Of a DNA stretch of 64,000 nucleotides, positions 45,216-52,761 are shown in pieces; the first letter of the stretch is position 1, and the number at the start of each line of letters is the position of its first letter. The stretch is from Bacteroidota bacterium (GTDB lineage Bacteria > Bacteroidota > Bacteroidia > NS11-12g > UBA9320): contig WGNA01000006.1 in NCBI GenBank assembly GCA_016124755.1, forward strand, positions 62,001-126,000. Reading direction: 5' to 3'. The position numbers were made by a program, and so were the translations under genes. The notes beneath the pieces were generated by a model. It was not told the DNA's origin and ran no database searches. It worked only from the letters and a program-made list of their open reading frames with translations.

Positions 45216-46300
45216 AGGAGGTACAATCAACCAAAGACTGGAAACAGTTTTTTAAAGTTCCCGAACATATTTATCGAGACGATGAAGACTACATACCTCA
45301 CATACGTCAGGATATCCGGAAAATATTCAGTGTTAAAAATCCGGAAGCAGAAAAGGGCAAATACAAGCTTTGGTTCCTGCTGAAAGGAAAGATAGCAATT
45401 GGAAGAATCGCAGCTTTTTACGGTCATTCCCACCACGCCGGAATCGGTTTTTTTGAATGTATAAATGAAATAGAGGCTGCCAATCTTTTGTTTGAAGCTG
45501 CGGAGAATTTCTTGAAATCACATGGAAACTCCTACGTAGAAGCTCCCGTAAATTATGGTGAAAGAGACCGGTATTGGGGTTTGCTTATAAAGATGCAAAG
45601 CCGGCCCTCGTATCAGGAGAATTATAATCCACCATATTATAAGCATCTTTTTGAGAATCGGGGATATCACGAAACGATGCTGCAATCGACGCAGGAAATA
45701 AATCCTGACACCTTTAATCTAAACCTGTTGTCGAAACTTGAAGATCGATGGATCACCAGACCGGGATTTAAAATCGAAAGAATTAACAAAAAACATTTAC
45801 CGGGTTTCGCAGTCGATTTTGCCGAAATTTATAATGACGGCTGGCAACATCACGAACATTTTGAGATGTTGAATACACAAGATGTTTTAGAGTTAATGAA
45901 AATGATGCGACCTGTGATGCGTGAAGATTTGATATGGTTCACTTATTTGGATGAAGAACCGGTAGGTTTTTATGCCTCGCTGCCCGATGTTAATCAGATT
46001 TTTTGCAAACTGAATGGAAATATGAACTGGTTTGGGAAACTAAAATTTTTGTGGTTTCGCAACCGGATTCATGTTGATCGTATTCGCGGAATTGCATTCG
46101 GAGTAAAACACCGGTTTCAGGGAACAGCGATTTTCGCTCCGATGATTATGCAGATCTACCGGATTATTTTGAATGACCCTTTTTTAAAAAGCGCTGAACT
46201 GTCCTGGGTCGGTGATTTTAATCCGAAGATGCTAGCTTTAATCAAACAACTCGGTGCCCGGGAAACCAAGGTTCATGCGACTTACGGGAAGAAATTGTAG
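45206..46300 (+). CDS. GNAT-like protein, function unknown
   Basis: A 364-residue protein read from a TTG start that overlaps the preceding gene. The N-terminal part (LKEVQSTKDWKQFFKVPEHIY) and the acetyl-CoA-type core (GKIAIGRIAAFYGHSHHAGIGFFECI, then VEAPVNYGERDRYWGLLIKM) resemble a Bacteroidota GNAT family often labelled only 'hypothetical'. The C-terminal half has RNRIHVDRIRGIAFGVKHRFQG, a second acyltransferase-like pattern. The substrate is unknown. The purine-rich AAGGAGG inside codons 4-6 is part of the reading frame, not its ribosome-binding site. Confidence 0.78.
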   Translation: MQLKEVQSTKDWKQFFKVPEHIYRDDEDYIPHIRQDIRKIFSVKNPEAEKGKYKLWFLLKGKIAIGRIAAFYGHSHHAGIGFFECINEIEAANLLFEAAENFLKSHGNSYVEAPVNYGERDRYWGLLIKMQSRPSYQENYNPPYYKHLFENRGYHETMLQSTQEINPDTFNLNLLSKLEDRWITRPGFKIERINKKHLPGFAVDFAEIYNDGWQHHEHFEMLNTQDVLELMKMMRPVMREDLIWFTYLDEEPVGFYASLPDVNQIFCKLNGNMNWFGKLKFLWFRNRIHVDRIRGIAFGVKHRFQGTAIFAPMIMQIYRIILNDPFLKSAELSWVGDFNPKMLALIKQLGARETKVHATYGKKL

Positions 46301-46350
46301 CGTCGTTGTTGATACGGCGGCAGACTTTCCGAATTTTTTTTTCAGAGGTG

Positions 46351-46380
46351 TTGTCAGGAATTTGAATAAAACTATTTTTG
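46351..46380 (+). promoter_or_regulatory. Promoter of tRNA-Lys (-33 TTG, -7 TATTTTTG)
   Basis: TTG at 46351-46353 lies 19 bases before TATTTTTG (46373-46380), which fits the Bacteroidota TTTG-N19-TAnnTTTG promoter. The tRNA starts 21 bases after the -7 box. Confidence 0.62.
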
Positions 46381-46401
46381 CACCCTCAAAAAACGAGAAA
46401 C

Positions 46402-46477
46402 GATTCCGTAGCTCAGCTGGTAGAGCATTACACTTTTAATGTAGTGGTCCTGGGTTCGAGTCCCAGCGGGATCACCA
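46402..46477 (+). tRNA. tRNA-Lys (TTT)
   Basis: Acceptor arms GATTCCG and CGGGATC pair, the anticodon stem TTACA/TGTAG holds the loop CTTTTAA (anticodon TTT), and the T arm is GGGTTCGAGTCCC. The mature end is at 46474, and CCA is encoded. Confidence 0.96.
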
Positions 46478-46482
46478 ACAAA

Positions 46483-46515
46483 CAAAAAAGCCTCTGAATC
46501 TCAGAGGCTTTTTTG
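46483..46515 (+). terminator. Bidirectional terminator, copy 1
   Basis: AAAAAAGCCTCTGA and TCAGAGGCTTTTTT pair around a short loop, with T runs on both strands. It directly follows tRNA-Lys and recurs at 46901-46935. Confidence 0.92.
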
Positions 46516-46530
46516 TTAACACCAACAACC

Positions 46531-46791
46531 ATGTATTTTGTCTATGTAATTTATTCGGAATCCAGAGATCTGTTCAATAAAGGAATTACGGAAGACCCGG
46601 CAGATCGACTTGCCCGACACAACCGTGGAGAGAGTCATTTCACAAGTTTCGGAATTCCATGGAAATATGTACTCCTGATCCCAAAACCGAATCGGAAAGA
46701 GGCATATGCTTTAGAACGTAAGCTGAAAAATTTGTCACGCGAGCGACTTAAAATGTTTATTGCCAAATACTCCACTGACGACCTCCTTTAG
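46531..46791 (+). CDS. GIY-YIG domain protein
   Basis: An 86-residue GIY-YIG nuclease-like domain alone. The conserved elements are YFVYVIYSESRDLFNKGIT (GIY then YIG written VYV and KGI), an Arg in LARHN, a catalytic-position Glu in the tail (KRKEAYALERKLKN), and the helix after it. UvrC-like single-domain proteins of this kind are common in Bacteroidota and often have no assigned job. ATG 46531 (MYFVYVIYS) is preferred over a non-ATG 6 codons upstream. It is flanked by a duplicated tRNA end and terminator, which may mean it moved in. Confidence 0.8.
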   Translation: MYFVYVIYSESRDLFNKGITEDPADRLARHNRGESHFTSFGIPWKYVLLIPKPNRKEAYALERKLKNLSRERLKMFIAKYSTDDLL

Positions 46792-46804
46792 GTCGGTGTC
46801 AGCG

Positions 46805-46889
46805 TCCTGACGATCCTTGGATTTTAAAGACACAGATAGTTGAGAAGCGGCTTTATCCTGACATCCGACCACAGGGAGGATCGTCAGGA
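46805..46889. repeat. 13-bp inverted repeat pair
   Basis: TCCTGACGATCCT at 46805-46817 is the exact inverse of AGGATCGTCAGGA at 46877-46889. The pair lies between the GIY-YIG gene and the second copy of the tRNA end. The spacer is 59 bases. Confidence 0.7.
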
Positions 46890-46935
46890 AGCGGGATCAC
46901 AAAAAGCCTCTGAACCTTCAGAGGCTTTTTTGTTT
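46890..46935 (+). repeat. Duplicated tRNA-Lys 3' end plus terminator, copy 2
   Basis: AGCGGGATCAC (46890-46900), as in the acceptor end of tRNA-Lys, is followed by a near-copy of the bidirectional terminator, AAAAAGCCTCTGAACC/TTCAGAGGCTTTTTT. Together with copy 1 it forms a direct repeat that brackets the GIY-YIG gene. Confidence 0.75.
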
Positions 46936-46948
46936 GAGATTATTAAAA

Positions 46949-46985
46949 CCACGGAGCGTCATCCCGGACTCCATTCCGTGATCTC
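46949..46985 (-). repeat. Short hairpin repeat, copy 2
   Basis: On the minus strand it reads GAGATCACGGAATGGAG then TCCGGGATGACGCTCCGTGG. It matches copy 1 except for a few bases and one missing G. The stem is weakened by the substitutions. Confidence 0.68.
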
Positions 46986-47006
46986 AACAATATCTTGAAT
47001 TCATAC

Positions 47007-47044
47007 AAAACAAAAAGGACCGCCGAAGCAGTCCTTTTTGTTTT
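47007..47044 (-). terminator. Terminator of the metal-binding lipoprotein gene
   Basis: AAAACAAAAAGGAC and GTCCTTTTTGTTTT pair over 14 bases with a 10-base loop, and T runs lie on both sides. It is downstream of the minus-strand lipoprotein and could stop transcripts from either direction. Confidence 0.88.
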
Positions 47045-47091
47045 ATGAATTTTTAACAGAACCAAACGGTTCGTATACTCAGGAAGAAGCA

Positions 47092-47418
47092 TTATTGATC
47101 AACCGAATCACCTCCCATGTGCACATGATTTTTCATAATTGTATCGTCTTCCATGTTTTCCATCGGTTCAGATTCTGAAGGTTCCTCTCCTTTATAATCC
47201 GGATTTTTTACATAGTCCATTTCACATACAGGACATTTACCTGGCTCGCTTCCTCCACTGCCGGGACAATGCATCGGGCAAACGTAAGCAGATGTGTATT
47301 CTGGCCCGGATGTGTCAGGTTCCTCGGTTTGAGTGGTTTTGTTACCGCACCCTGAAAAAGCAAATGCTACGGCTAAGAATAATACGAAGATTCCAAAAAG
47401 AGATGTATTTCGTTTCAT
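47092..47418 (-). CDS. Heavy-metal-binding-domain lipoprotein
   Basis: A 108-residue lipoprotein. The signal peptide (MKRNTSLFGIFVLFLAVAFA) ends in SGC. The mature protein carries a domain of the heavy-metal-binding type: YVCPMHCPGSGGSEPGKCPV then CEMDY. The pairs of Cys with His and Met (CPMHC, CPVCEM) fit binding of copper or zinc, as in the N-terminal domains of metal efflux adaptors. An acidic tail follows. ATG 47418 is preferred to an upstream start. No efflux pump is beside it. Confidence 0.85.
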   Translation of the reverse strand: MKRNTSLFGIFVLFLAVAFAFSGCGNKTTQTEEPDTSGPEYTSAYVCPMHCPGSGGSEPGKCPVCEMDYVKNPDYKGEEPSESEPMENMEDDTIMKNHVHMGGDSVDQ

Positions 47419-47827
47419 TTCGAATGAGATTTTCACTCCAAAATTAAGCGAATTCAACCGAGTTCAAAGAAACGACCTGCTCACGAACAATTGCTCATCC
47501 AAAGATCTCCAGGCTAAAGCCACCCCTTCCCCAACGAAAGTTCCGAATTTTTTCCCTTGTTGTCAAAAAAACAGTTTTACTTAAGTGTTTATCAGTTTTT
47601 GATTTCCGTTAAAAAGGGTTACGCACATGAAACAGACTATGTTTCTTATCAATGCCGGGAATTAGGATTTTACGGCAAACCAATGCTCAGAAATGTAAGA
47701 ATCTGAAAATGTAAAGTAATTCCAGCCAACATTTTCTTTAGATAGGATGCAACCAAATCGGTTTCATCAGGACTAATAAACCGAAACCTCTCCAAAGAGA
47801 AAATCATCCGATAAAATACAAACCTTT

Positions 47828-47853
47828 AAAGTCGCCTTCGGGCGGCTTTTTTG
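47828..47853 (+). terminator. Hairpin with T run, possible small-RNA terminator
   Basis: AAGTCGCC and GGCGGCTT pair around a TTCG loop and are followed by T6. No plus-strand gene lies upstream for over a kilobase. Confidence 0.7.
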
Positions 47854-47875
47854 TTTCTGTCAACTGGTCTGAGGG

Positions 47876-47908
47876 TTTGGAAGTAGCGAATAAAAAATTG
47901 TTTCTTTG
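47876..47908 (+). promoter_or_regulatory. Promoter of the E2 gene (TTTG-N21-TTTCTTTG)
   Basis: TTTG at 47876-47879 lies 21 bases before TTTCTTTG at 47901-47908, near the Bacteroidota consensus. The start codon is 41 bases on. Confidence 0.55.
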
Positions 47909-47949
47909 CACCTCGTTTCAGGGCACTCAGCCCTCCAACAAAATACCGA

Positions 47950-49275
47950 ATGGCAGAGTTTGAATTGATCATGCCCAAGATGGGCGAAAGCATTGCAGAA
48001 GCGACCATTATTCGCTGGTTGAAAGAAGAAGGCGAAAGTTTCGAAGCCGATGAAGCGGTACTCGAAATTGCCACCGACAAAGTGGATTCGGAAGTTCCCG
48101 CACCCCAGGCCGGAGTGCTCAGCAAAAAGCTTTTTGGTGAAGGTGATGTGGTTAAAGTTGGCGCGGCTGTCGCGATTCTCTCCGGTGAGGGAAGTACATC
48201 TGCACCTGCAACTGCCCCGGCCGTTTCCGAAACAAAATCTCCGGAAGCAGAAGTTCAGAAAACAGTTGATTCTGCGAGGGAATCTGCAGCTTCGGTTGCC
48301 GCACCTGCGGGCGATAGATTCTATTCTCCTCTGGTGATGAACATCGCCAGAACAGAAGGTGTTTCCATGTCGGAACTCGAAACAATGCCCGGTACAGGTA
48401 AAGACGGACGCGTGACCAAACGCGATATACTGTCTTATGTTGAAGATAAATCAGCCGGTAAAATCAATCTGGCTCCCACACCAGCTCCGGCAGCGAAACC
48501 GGAAGCGCCGAAGGTTCAGTCTGCAACTGCTTCTCAGCCGGTTGCGCCATCTGTTTCGATTAATGCCGGCGACGAGGTAATTGCTATGGATCGTATGCGA
48601 AAACTCATCGCAGATCACATGGTTATGTCGAAACACGTATCTCCACACGTAACTTCTTTTGTTGAAGCTGATGTCACTAATCTGGTGAACTGGAGATTAA
48701 AAAACAAAGATGTCTTCCAGAAACGCGAAGGTGAAAAACTCACATTTACACCTTTAATAATAGATGCGTTGGTGAGAGCTATAAAGGATTTCCCGATGAT
48801 CAATATTTCGGTTGACGGCGATAACATTATTCGGAGAAAGAACATCAATATCGGAATGGCTGCGGCCCTCCCAAGCGGAAACCTGATTGTTCCGGTTATT
48901 AAAAATGCGGATACAAAAAATCTGGTAGGACTTGCCCGCGAGGTGAATGATCTGGCAACCAGAGCACGAAATAATCAACTCAAACCGGATGAAATTTCAG
49001 GTGGAACATACACGCTCACTAATGTGGGAATATTTGGTAATGTGATGGGAACTCCGATTATTAATCAACCTCAGGTAGCAATTATGGCAGCCGGTGCAAT
49101 CCGTAAAAAACCAGCGGTAATTGAAACCGAATATGGCGATGTAATCGGCATCCGTCACTTCATGTATCTCTCTCACAGCTACGACCACAGGGTTGTGGAC
49201 GGGGCACTCGGAGGTATGTTCGTACGTCGGGTTGCCGACTATCTCGAGCAGTGGGATATGGACCGGGAGTTTTAG
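47950..49275 (+). CDS. 2-oxoacid dehydrogenase E2 (dihydrolipoyl acyltransferase)
   Basis: The core acyltransferase of a pyruvate, 2-oxoglutarate or branched-chain dehydrogenase complex. The 441-residue protein has one lipoyl domain (lipoyl Lys in EIATDKVDSEVPAPQAG, about residue 43), a Pro/Ala-rich linker, the E3-binding domain (FYSPLVMNIARTEGVSMSEL, then TGKDGRVTKRDIL), and the catalytic domain with SHSYDHRVVDGALGGMF (HRVVDG). No E1 or E3 gene is adjacent, so the substrate cannot be set; the linker and domain count fit a branched-chain or pyruvate type. Confidence 0.93.
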   Translation: MAEFELIMPKMGESIAEATIIRWLKEEGESFEADEAVLEIATDKVDSEVPAPQAGVLSKKLFGEGDVVKVGAAVAILSGEGSTSAPATAPAVSETKSPEAEVQKTVDSARESAASVAAPAGDRFYSPLVMNIARTEGVSMSELETMPGTGKDGRVTKRDILSYVEDKSAGKINLAPTPAPAAKPEAPKVQSATASQPVAPSVSINAGDEVIAMDRMRKLIADHMVMSKHVSPHVTSFVEADVTNLVNWRLKNKDVFQKREGEKLTFTPLIIDALVRAIKDFPMINISVDGDNIIRRKNINIGMAAALPSGNLIVPVIKNADTKNLVGLAREVNDLATRARNNQLKPDEISGGTYTLTNVGIFGNVMGTPIINQPQVAIMAAGAIRKKPAVIETEYGDVIGIRHFMYLSHSYDHRVVDGALGGMFVRRVADYLEQWDMDREF

Positions 49276-49276
49276 T

Positions 49277-49340
49277 ATTACTGACCAATGCCTTTGTACA
49301 TCTGTTTATCCGGTTGGGCATTGTCACCATAAATTGGGGA
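49277..49340 (+). repeat. Dispersed intergenic repeat, copy A
   Basis: Two parts: ATTACTGACCAATGCCTTTG, then GGTTGGGCATTGTCACCATA and AATTGGGGA. It has a few base differences from copies B and C. Confidence 0.72.
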
Positions 49341-49356
49341 ATACGAGAATTGGAGA

Positions 49357-49430
49357 ATTACTGACGAATTCATAAGTAATTTTGGTTATCCAAGTATTTT
49401 AAGGTTCGGCATTGTCAGCATAAATTGGAG
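49357..49430 (+). repeat. Dispersed intergenic repeat, copy B
   Basis: ATTACTGACGAATT, a variable middle, then GGTTCGGCATTGTCAGCATA and AATTGGAG. In direct orientation with copy A, starting 16 bases after its end. The stretch to kdsB (49431-49553) shows nothing further. Confidence 0.72.
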
Positions 49431-49553
49431 TAAATAAATTAAAGGAATTACAGGATTTGGCTAAAATGATCTGTCTGTAGCATCCTCGATACGGATCCCC
49501 AAAATGAAAATTTTAAAACTGCCCGTTAAACCCCATCATCATATTAATAAATA

Positions 49554-50324
49554 GTGTCAAGTCTCATCATAATACCTGCCCGATACGAATCAACACGATT
49601 TCCGGGAAAGCCATTAGAACTGATCGCCGGCAAAAGCTTGATTCAACGCGTTTACGAACAATGTTATAAATCGAACGCCGACGACATCATTGTTGCAACA
49701 GATGACGAAAGGATTTTCGATCATGTTTTGAGCTTCGATGGCAATGTTTGCATGACTTCCAAAAGTCACCTGAACGGAACCGAAAGAATGATCGAGGCGT
49801 TCGAAAGGTTGATGGATGAAGGCGAGGAATACGACATTGTAATCAATGTTCAGGGAGACGAACCGCTTGTTGATCCCGACGATATTAACCGGTTGATCGA
49901 AATGATGGAAGAGGAGGAAACCTCTGATGTAGGAACCTTAGTTCACCGGATGAAAACCTGGGATGAAGTAAATTCAACGAATACGGTTAAAGTCGTTACC
50001 ACTTCTTTTGATGAAGGAATTGCTGATGCTCTTTATTTCTCAAGACTTCCGATTCCGTTTATCCGCGACGAAGAAATGCGAAAAAGTGCTTCTCCGGATA
50101 ACTACTTCCGGCATATCGGCTTGTATGCTTTTCAGGCTGAATCCCTTTTAATGCTGAAAAATACATCGTCAACACCACTCGAGCAATTCGAGCAACTTGA
50201 ACAACTTCGTTGGCTACAGGATCATTATGTGATCACGGTTTTGGAAACAGAATCTGAATCTATCGGAGTGGATTCACCGGAAGATATCGCAACTGTTGAA
50301 AATATCTTGAAAAGCGCGCGCTGA
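49554..50324 (+). CDS. kdsB: 3-deoxy-manno-octulosonate cytidylyltransferase
   Basis: Activates Kdo as CMP-Kdo for LPS core assembly. The 256-residue protein begins LIIIPARYESTRFPGKPLEL (CTP-binding), has MTSKSHLNGTERMIEA near 75 and VINVQGDEPLVDPDDI near 98 (metal and substrate Asp), and ends with a conserved TVLETESESIGVDSPEDI. The start is GTG 49554. It shows that the organism makes Kdo-type LPS, and it is consistent with the lptF/G and glycosyltransferase genes in this window. Confidence 0.96.
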   Translation: MSSLIIIPARYESTRFPGKPLELIAGKSLIQRVYEQCYKSNADDIIVATDDERIFDHVLSFDGNVCMTSKSHLNGTERMIEAFERLMDEGEEYDIVINVQGDEPLVDPDDINRLIEMMEEEETSDVGTLVHRMKTWDEVNSTNTVKVVTTSFDEGIADALYFSRLPIPFIRDEEMRKSASPDNYFRHIGLYAFQAESLLMLKNTSSTPLEQFEQLEQLRWLQDHYVITVLETESESIGVDSPEDIATVENILKSAR

Positions 50325-50352
50325 TCTCAACACGCCCGTGCATTTACAACCT

Positions 50353-50360
50353 TACCTTTG
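50353..50360 (+). promoter_or_regulatory. Probable -7 promoter box of pyrG
   Basis: TACCTTTG fits TAnnTTTG, 61 bases before the pyrG ATG. A -33 box is not clear. Confidence 0.45.
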
Positions 50361-50421
50361 AACCCCGTACAATTATGAACGGGCAAGTCTCATTGCCCCT
50401 TGCATATACAGCGACAGGACA

Positions 50422-52035
50422 ATGAACAAAGCAAAGTATGTCTTCGTAACCGGTGGTGTTACATCCTCTTTAGGAAAAGGAATTATCGCCGCGTCTCTGG
50501 CAAAACTTCTTCAGGCCCGAGGTTACAGAGTTACCATCCAGAAATTCGATCCGTATATTAACGTGGATCCGGGAACGATGAATCCGTATGAACACGGGGA
50601 GTGTTATGTAACCGACGATGGCGCCGAAACAGACCTCGACCTCGGACATTACGAACGCTTTTTAAATGTTCCCACTTCTCAGGCGAATAACGTAACCACA
50701 GGCCGCATTTATCAGACGGTAATCAATAATGAGCGGACCGGAAAATATCTTGGTAAAACAGTTCAGGTAATTCCGCACATCACGGACGAAATTAAACGAA
50801 GGATGTTGTTGCTTGGGCAGACCGGAGATTACGATATTGTAATTACTGAACTCGGAGGAACTGTTGGAGATATTGAATCCCTGCCGTACCTCGAATCACT
50901 GAGGCAACTCCGATGGGAACTCGGCGTGGATGATACATGTGTTATTCATTTAACCTTGATCCCTTATCTGAAAGCAGCCGGCGAATTAAAAACCAAACCG
51001 ACACAACACAGTGTAAAAGGACTTTTGGAATTGGGCGTTCAACCGGATATTCTGGTTTGTCGTACTGAGCGAAAACTCAATCAGGATATCCGCCGAAAGA
51101 TTGCTTTATTCTGTAACGTAAAGCAGAACGCTGTAATCGAATCGATGGATGTTGAAACGATTTACGAAGTTCCTTTGGTAATGCAGAAAGAGAAACTGGA
51201 TAAGGTGACACTTTCGAAATTAAAACTCAGTTCTAAAAGCGAACCGGATCTCGAACACTGGAAAGATTTTCTCTTTAAACTGGATCATCCGAAATCGGAA
51301 ATTAATATTGGTCTGATCGGAAAGTATGTTGAATTGCAGGATGCATACAAATCCATCAACGAGGCTTTCATTCACGCCGGAGCCATCAACGAATGCAAAG
51401 TGAATGTTCACAGCATTCATTCGGAAGGAATCGATTCTTTTAATGTTGGTGAGAAATTGGCCAATCTTGACGGAATCCTCATCGCTCCCGGATTTGGTGA
51501 CCGCGGAATCGAAGGAAAAATTGAAGCCATTAAATACACACGCGAAAACAATATTCCGTTCTTCGGAATTTGCCTGGGGATGCAATGCGCGGTGGTTGAA
51601 TTCTCGAGAAATGTGGTAGGTTTCAAAGACGCTCACAGCACTGAGATGAATCCCAAAACCAAACACCCGGTGATAGACCTTATGGAGAGTCAGAAAAAAC
51701 TCAAACAGAAAGGCGGAACCATGCGGTTGGGGTCATACAAATGTGAACTTGCTAAAGGAACTCTGGCAAATAAAATTTATGGTAAGTCAACCATTTCTGA
51801 ACGACATCGCCACCGTTACGAATTCAACAATGAGTTCATGGAGCCACTGAAAAAAAACGGAATGGCAATGACCGGAATTAATCCGGAGAACAATCTGGTT
51901 GAAATCATAGAAATTCCGTCACATCCATTTTTTATTGGTGTGCAGTTTCATCCCGAATTAAAATCCACTGTTGCCAATCCGCATCCGTTGTTTGTTCGTT
52001 TTGTTCGGGCAGCGTTGGAATATTCGCAGAGTTAA
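50422..52035 (+). CDS. pyrG: CTP synthase
   Basis: Makes CTP from UTP, ATP and glutamine. The 537-residue protein has the synthase domain with [20 protein letters not shown] (P-loop-like) and [19 protein letters not shown], and the class I amidotransferase domain with the Cys in [15 protein letters not shown] (nucleophile), plus the C-terminal His/Glu in [12 protein letters not shown]. Its length is normal. It follows kdsB, which uses its CTP product, but the two are separated by 97 bases and a promoter. Confidence 0.97.
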   Translation: MNKAKYVFVTGGVTSSLGKGIIAASLAKLLQARGYRVTIQKFDPYINVDPGTMNPYEHGECYVTDDGAETDLDLGHYERFLNVPTSQANNVTTGRIYQTVINNERTGKYLGKTVQVIPHITDEIKRRMLLLGQTGDYDIVITELGGTVGDIESLPYLESLRQLRWELGVDDTCVIHLTLIPYLKAAGELKTKPTQHSVKGLLELGVQPDILVCRTERKLNQDIRRKIALFCNVKQNAVIESMDVETIYEVPLVMQKEKLDKVTLSKLKLSSKSEPDLEHWKDFLFKLDHPKSEINIGLIGKYVELQDAYKSINEAFIHAGAINECKVNVHSIHSEGIDSFNVGEKLANLDGILIAPGFGDRGIEGKIEAIKYTRENNIPFFGICLGMQCAVVEFSRNVVGFKDAHSTEMNPKTKHPVIDLMESQKKLKQKGGTMRLGSYKCELAKGTLANKIYGKSTISERHRHRYEFNNEFMEPLKKNGMAMTGINPENNLVEIIEIPSHPFFIGVQFHPELKSTVANPHPLFVRFVRAALEYSQS

Positions 52036-52113
52036 TTTCATCTTTCATCCGGCTATCTGTAAAAGGTAATTCAAATTGCCCATCCTTTAATTTTTCAACT
52101 TTACTTTCGCACC

Positions 52114-52428
52114 GTGCAAAGGTTTACGAGATTTCTGATTGCCTTTTGGTATCTGGCGTTGCCGGGAATCGACCTGGTGCACCACATTCAGGAAACCGAA
52201 CACTTTGTTCAATGCGAAGTAAACGGAACACACATTTGTTCGAATATTTACGAACATCCCGACTGTGATCTTTGTACACTTCAGCACAGACCATTTACCG
52301 CTTCTTCGGGTGCGATTTTTTCTAATCCATTTTTAGAAGCAATTGAATTAGCAGGTGTTGAAGTAATTAGTCCCGAAAAGGCTTACGTATTAAACTATTC
52401 TAATCGCGGTCCTCCGGTATTTTCGTAA
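52114..52428 (+). CDS. Small protein with His/Cys cluster upstream of a TonB receptor
   Basis: A 104-residue protein read from a GTG. It has a short hydrophobic N-terminus (FLIAFWYLALPGIDLVHHI), then VQCEVNGTHICSNIYEHPDC and DLCTLQH, a His/Cys-rich cluster that could bind a metal. Small proteins of this shape often sit upstream of metal-uptake TonB receptors in Bacteroidota. Its place before a TonB receptor and lipoprotein supports a shared role, but a 333-base gap separates them. The family is not recognised. Confidence 0.6.
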   Translation: MQRFTRFLIAFWYLALPGIDLVHHIQETEHFVQCEVNGTHICSNIYEHPDCDLCTLQHRPFTASSGAIFSNPFLEAIELAGVEVISPEKAYVLNYSNRGPPVFS

Positions 52429-52761
52429 GTAATAATTGAATAACTAATATTCAATTTCTAACAGCGCTCAAAACGATAATCTTAAGCTTTAATCCAAAAG
52501 TTGTTATCGGATTTTAGAAAACAAATTGGTAATTATTCCTAATTCTCAAATTTGTTTTAATACCATCTGATTTCAACGCTTACCGATCTGTTTAAGATTT
52601 AATATCTCCTGAGCAATCTCTTTTAGTTTTAATAATAATCTGAAAACCGGAAATCCTCCGGCAACTGATTCACCTGTTTATTTCTGTCTGAATCTGCAAA
52701 ATTTCAGACTGCGATAAGTTCGGTTTTAATAGTCGTGCGGGAGGAAATACAATCATTATAA
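52429..52761. other. Control region of the TonB receptor operon, two inverted repeats
   Basis: No gene. AATTGAATA and TATTCAATT form a perfect 9-bp inverted repeat with a 5-base spacer (52434-52456). A second, AAACAAATT/AATTTGTTT (52519-52557, 21-base spacer), may end the small upstream gene or bind a regulator. I see no clear TAnnTTTG box, so the promoter is not placed. Confidence 0.5.

Larger units (their letters stand above)
46936..47091. other. Short gap with hairpin repeat and terminator
   Basis: No gene. It holds the second copy of the 37-base hairpin repeat (46949-46985, inverse of 11415-11452) and a terminator at 47007-47044. Confidence 0.6.
47419..47949. other. Intergenic gap with promoter and plus-strand terminator
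   Basis: No gene is seen. The right half holds a hairpin with T run (47828-47853) on the plus strand and the promoter of the E2 gene (47876-47908). The hairpin lies before the promoter, so if it ends a transcript, that transcript starts in the left half of the gap and may be a small RNA. Confidence 0.5.

Noticed and set aside
45206-45240. AAGGAGG at 45218 as a ribosome-binding site for a later start
   Set aside because: No start codon in frame follows at the right distance; the next Met is far inside, and the upstream TTG gives the family N-terminus.
51220-51666. 148-codon open frame on the minus strand inside pyrG
   Set aside because: It lies wholly within a fully conserved pyrG in another frame and has no signal, motif or context of its own.
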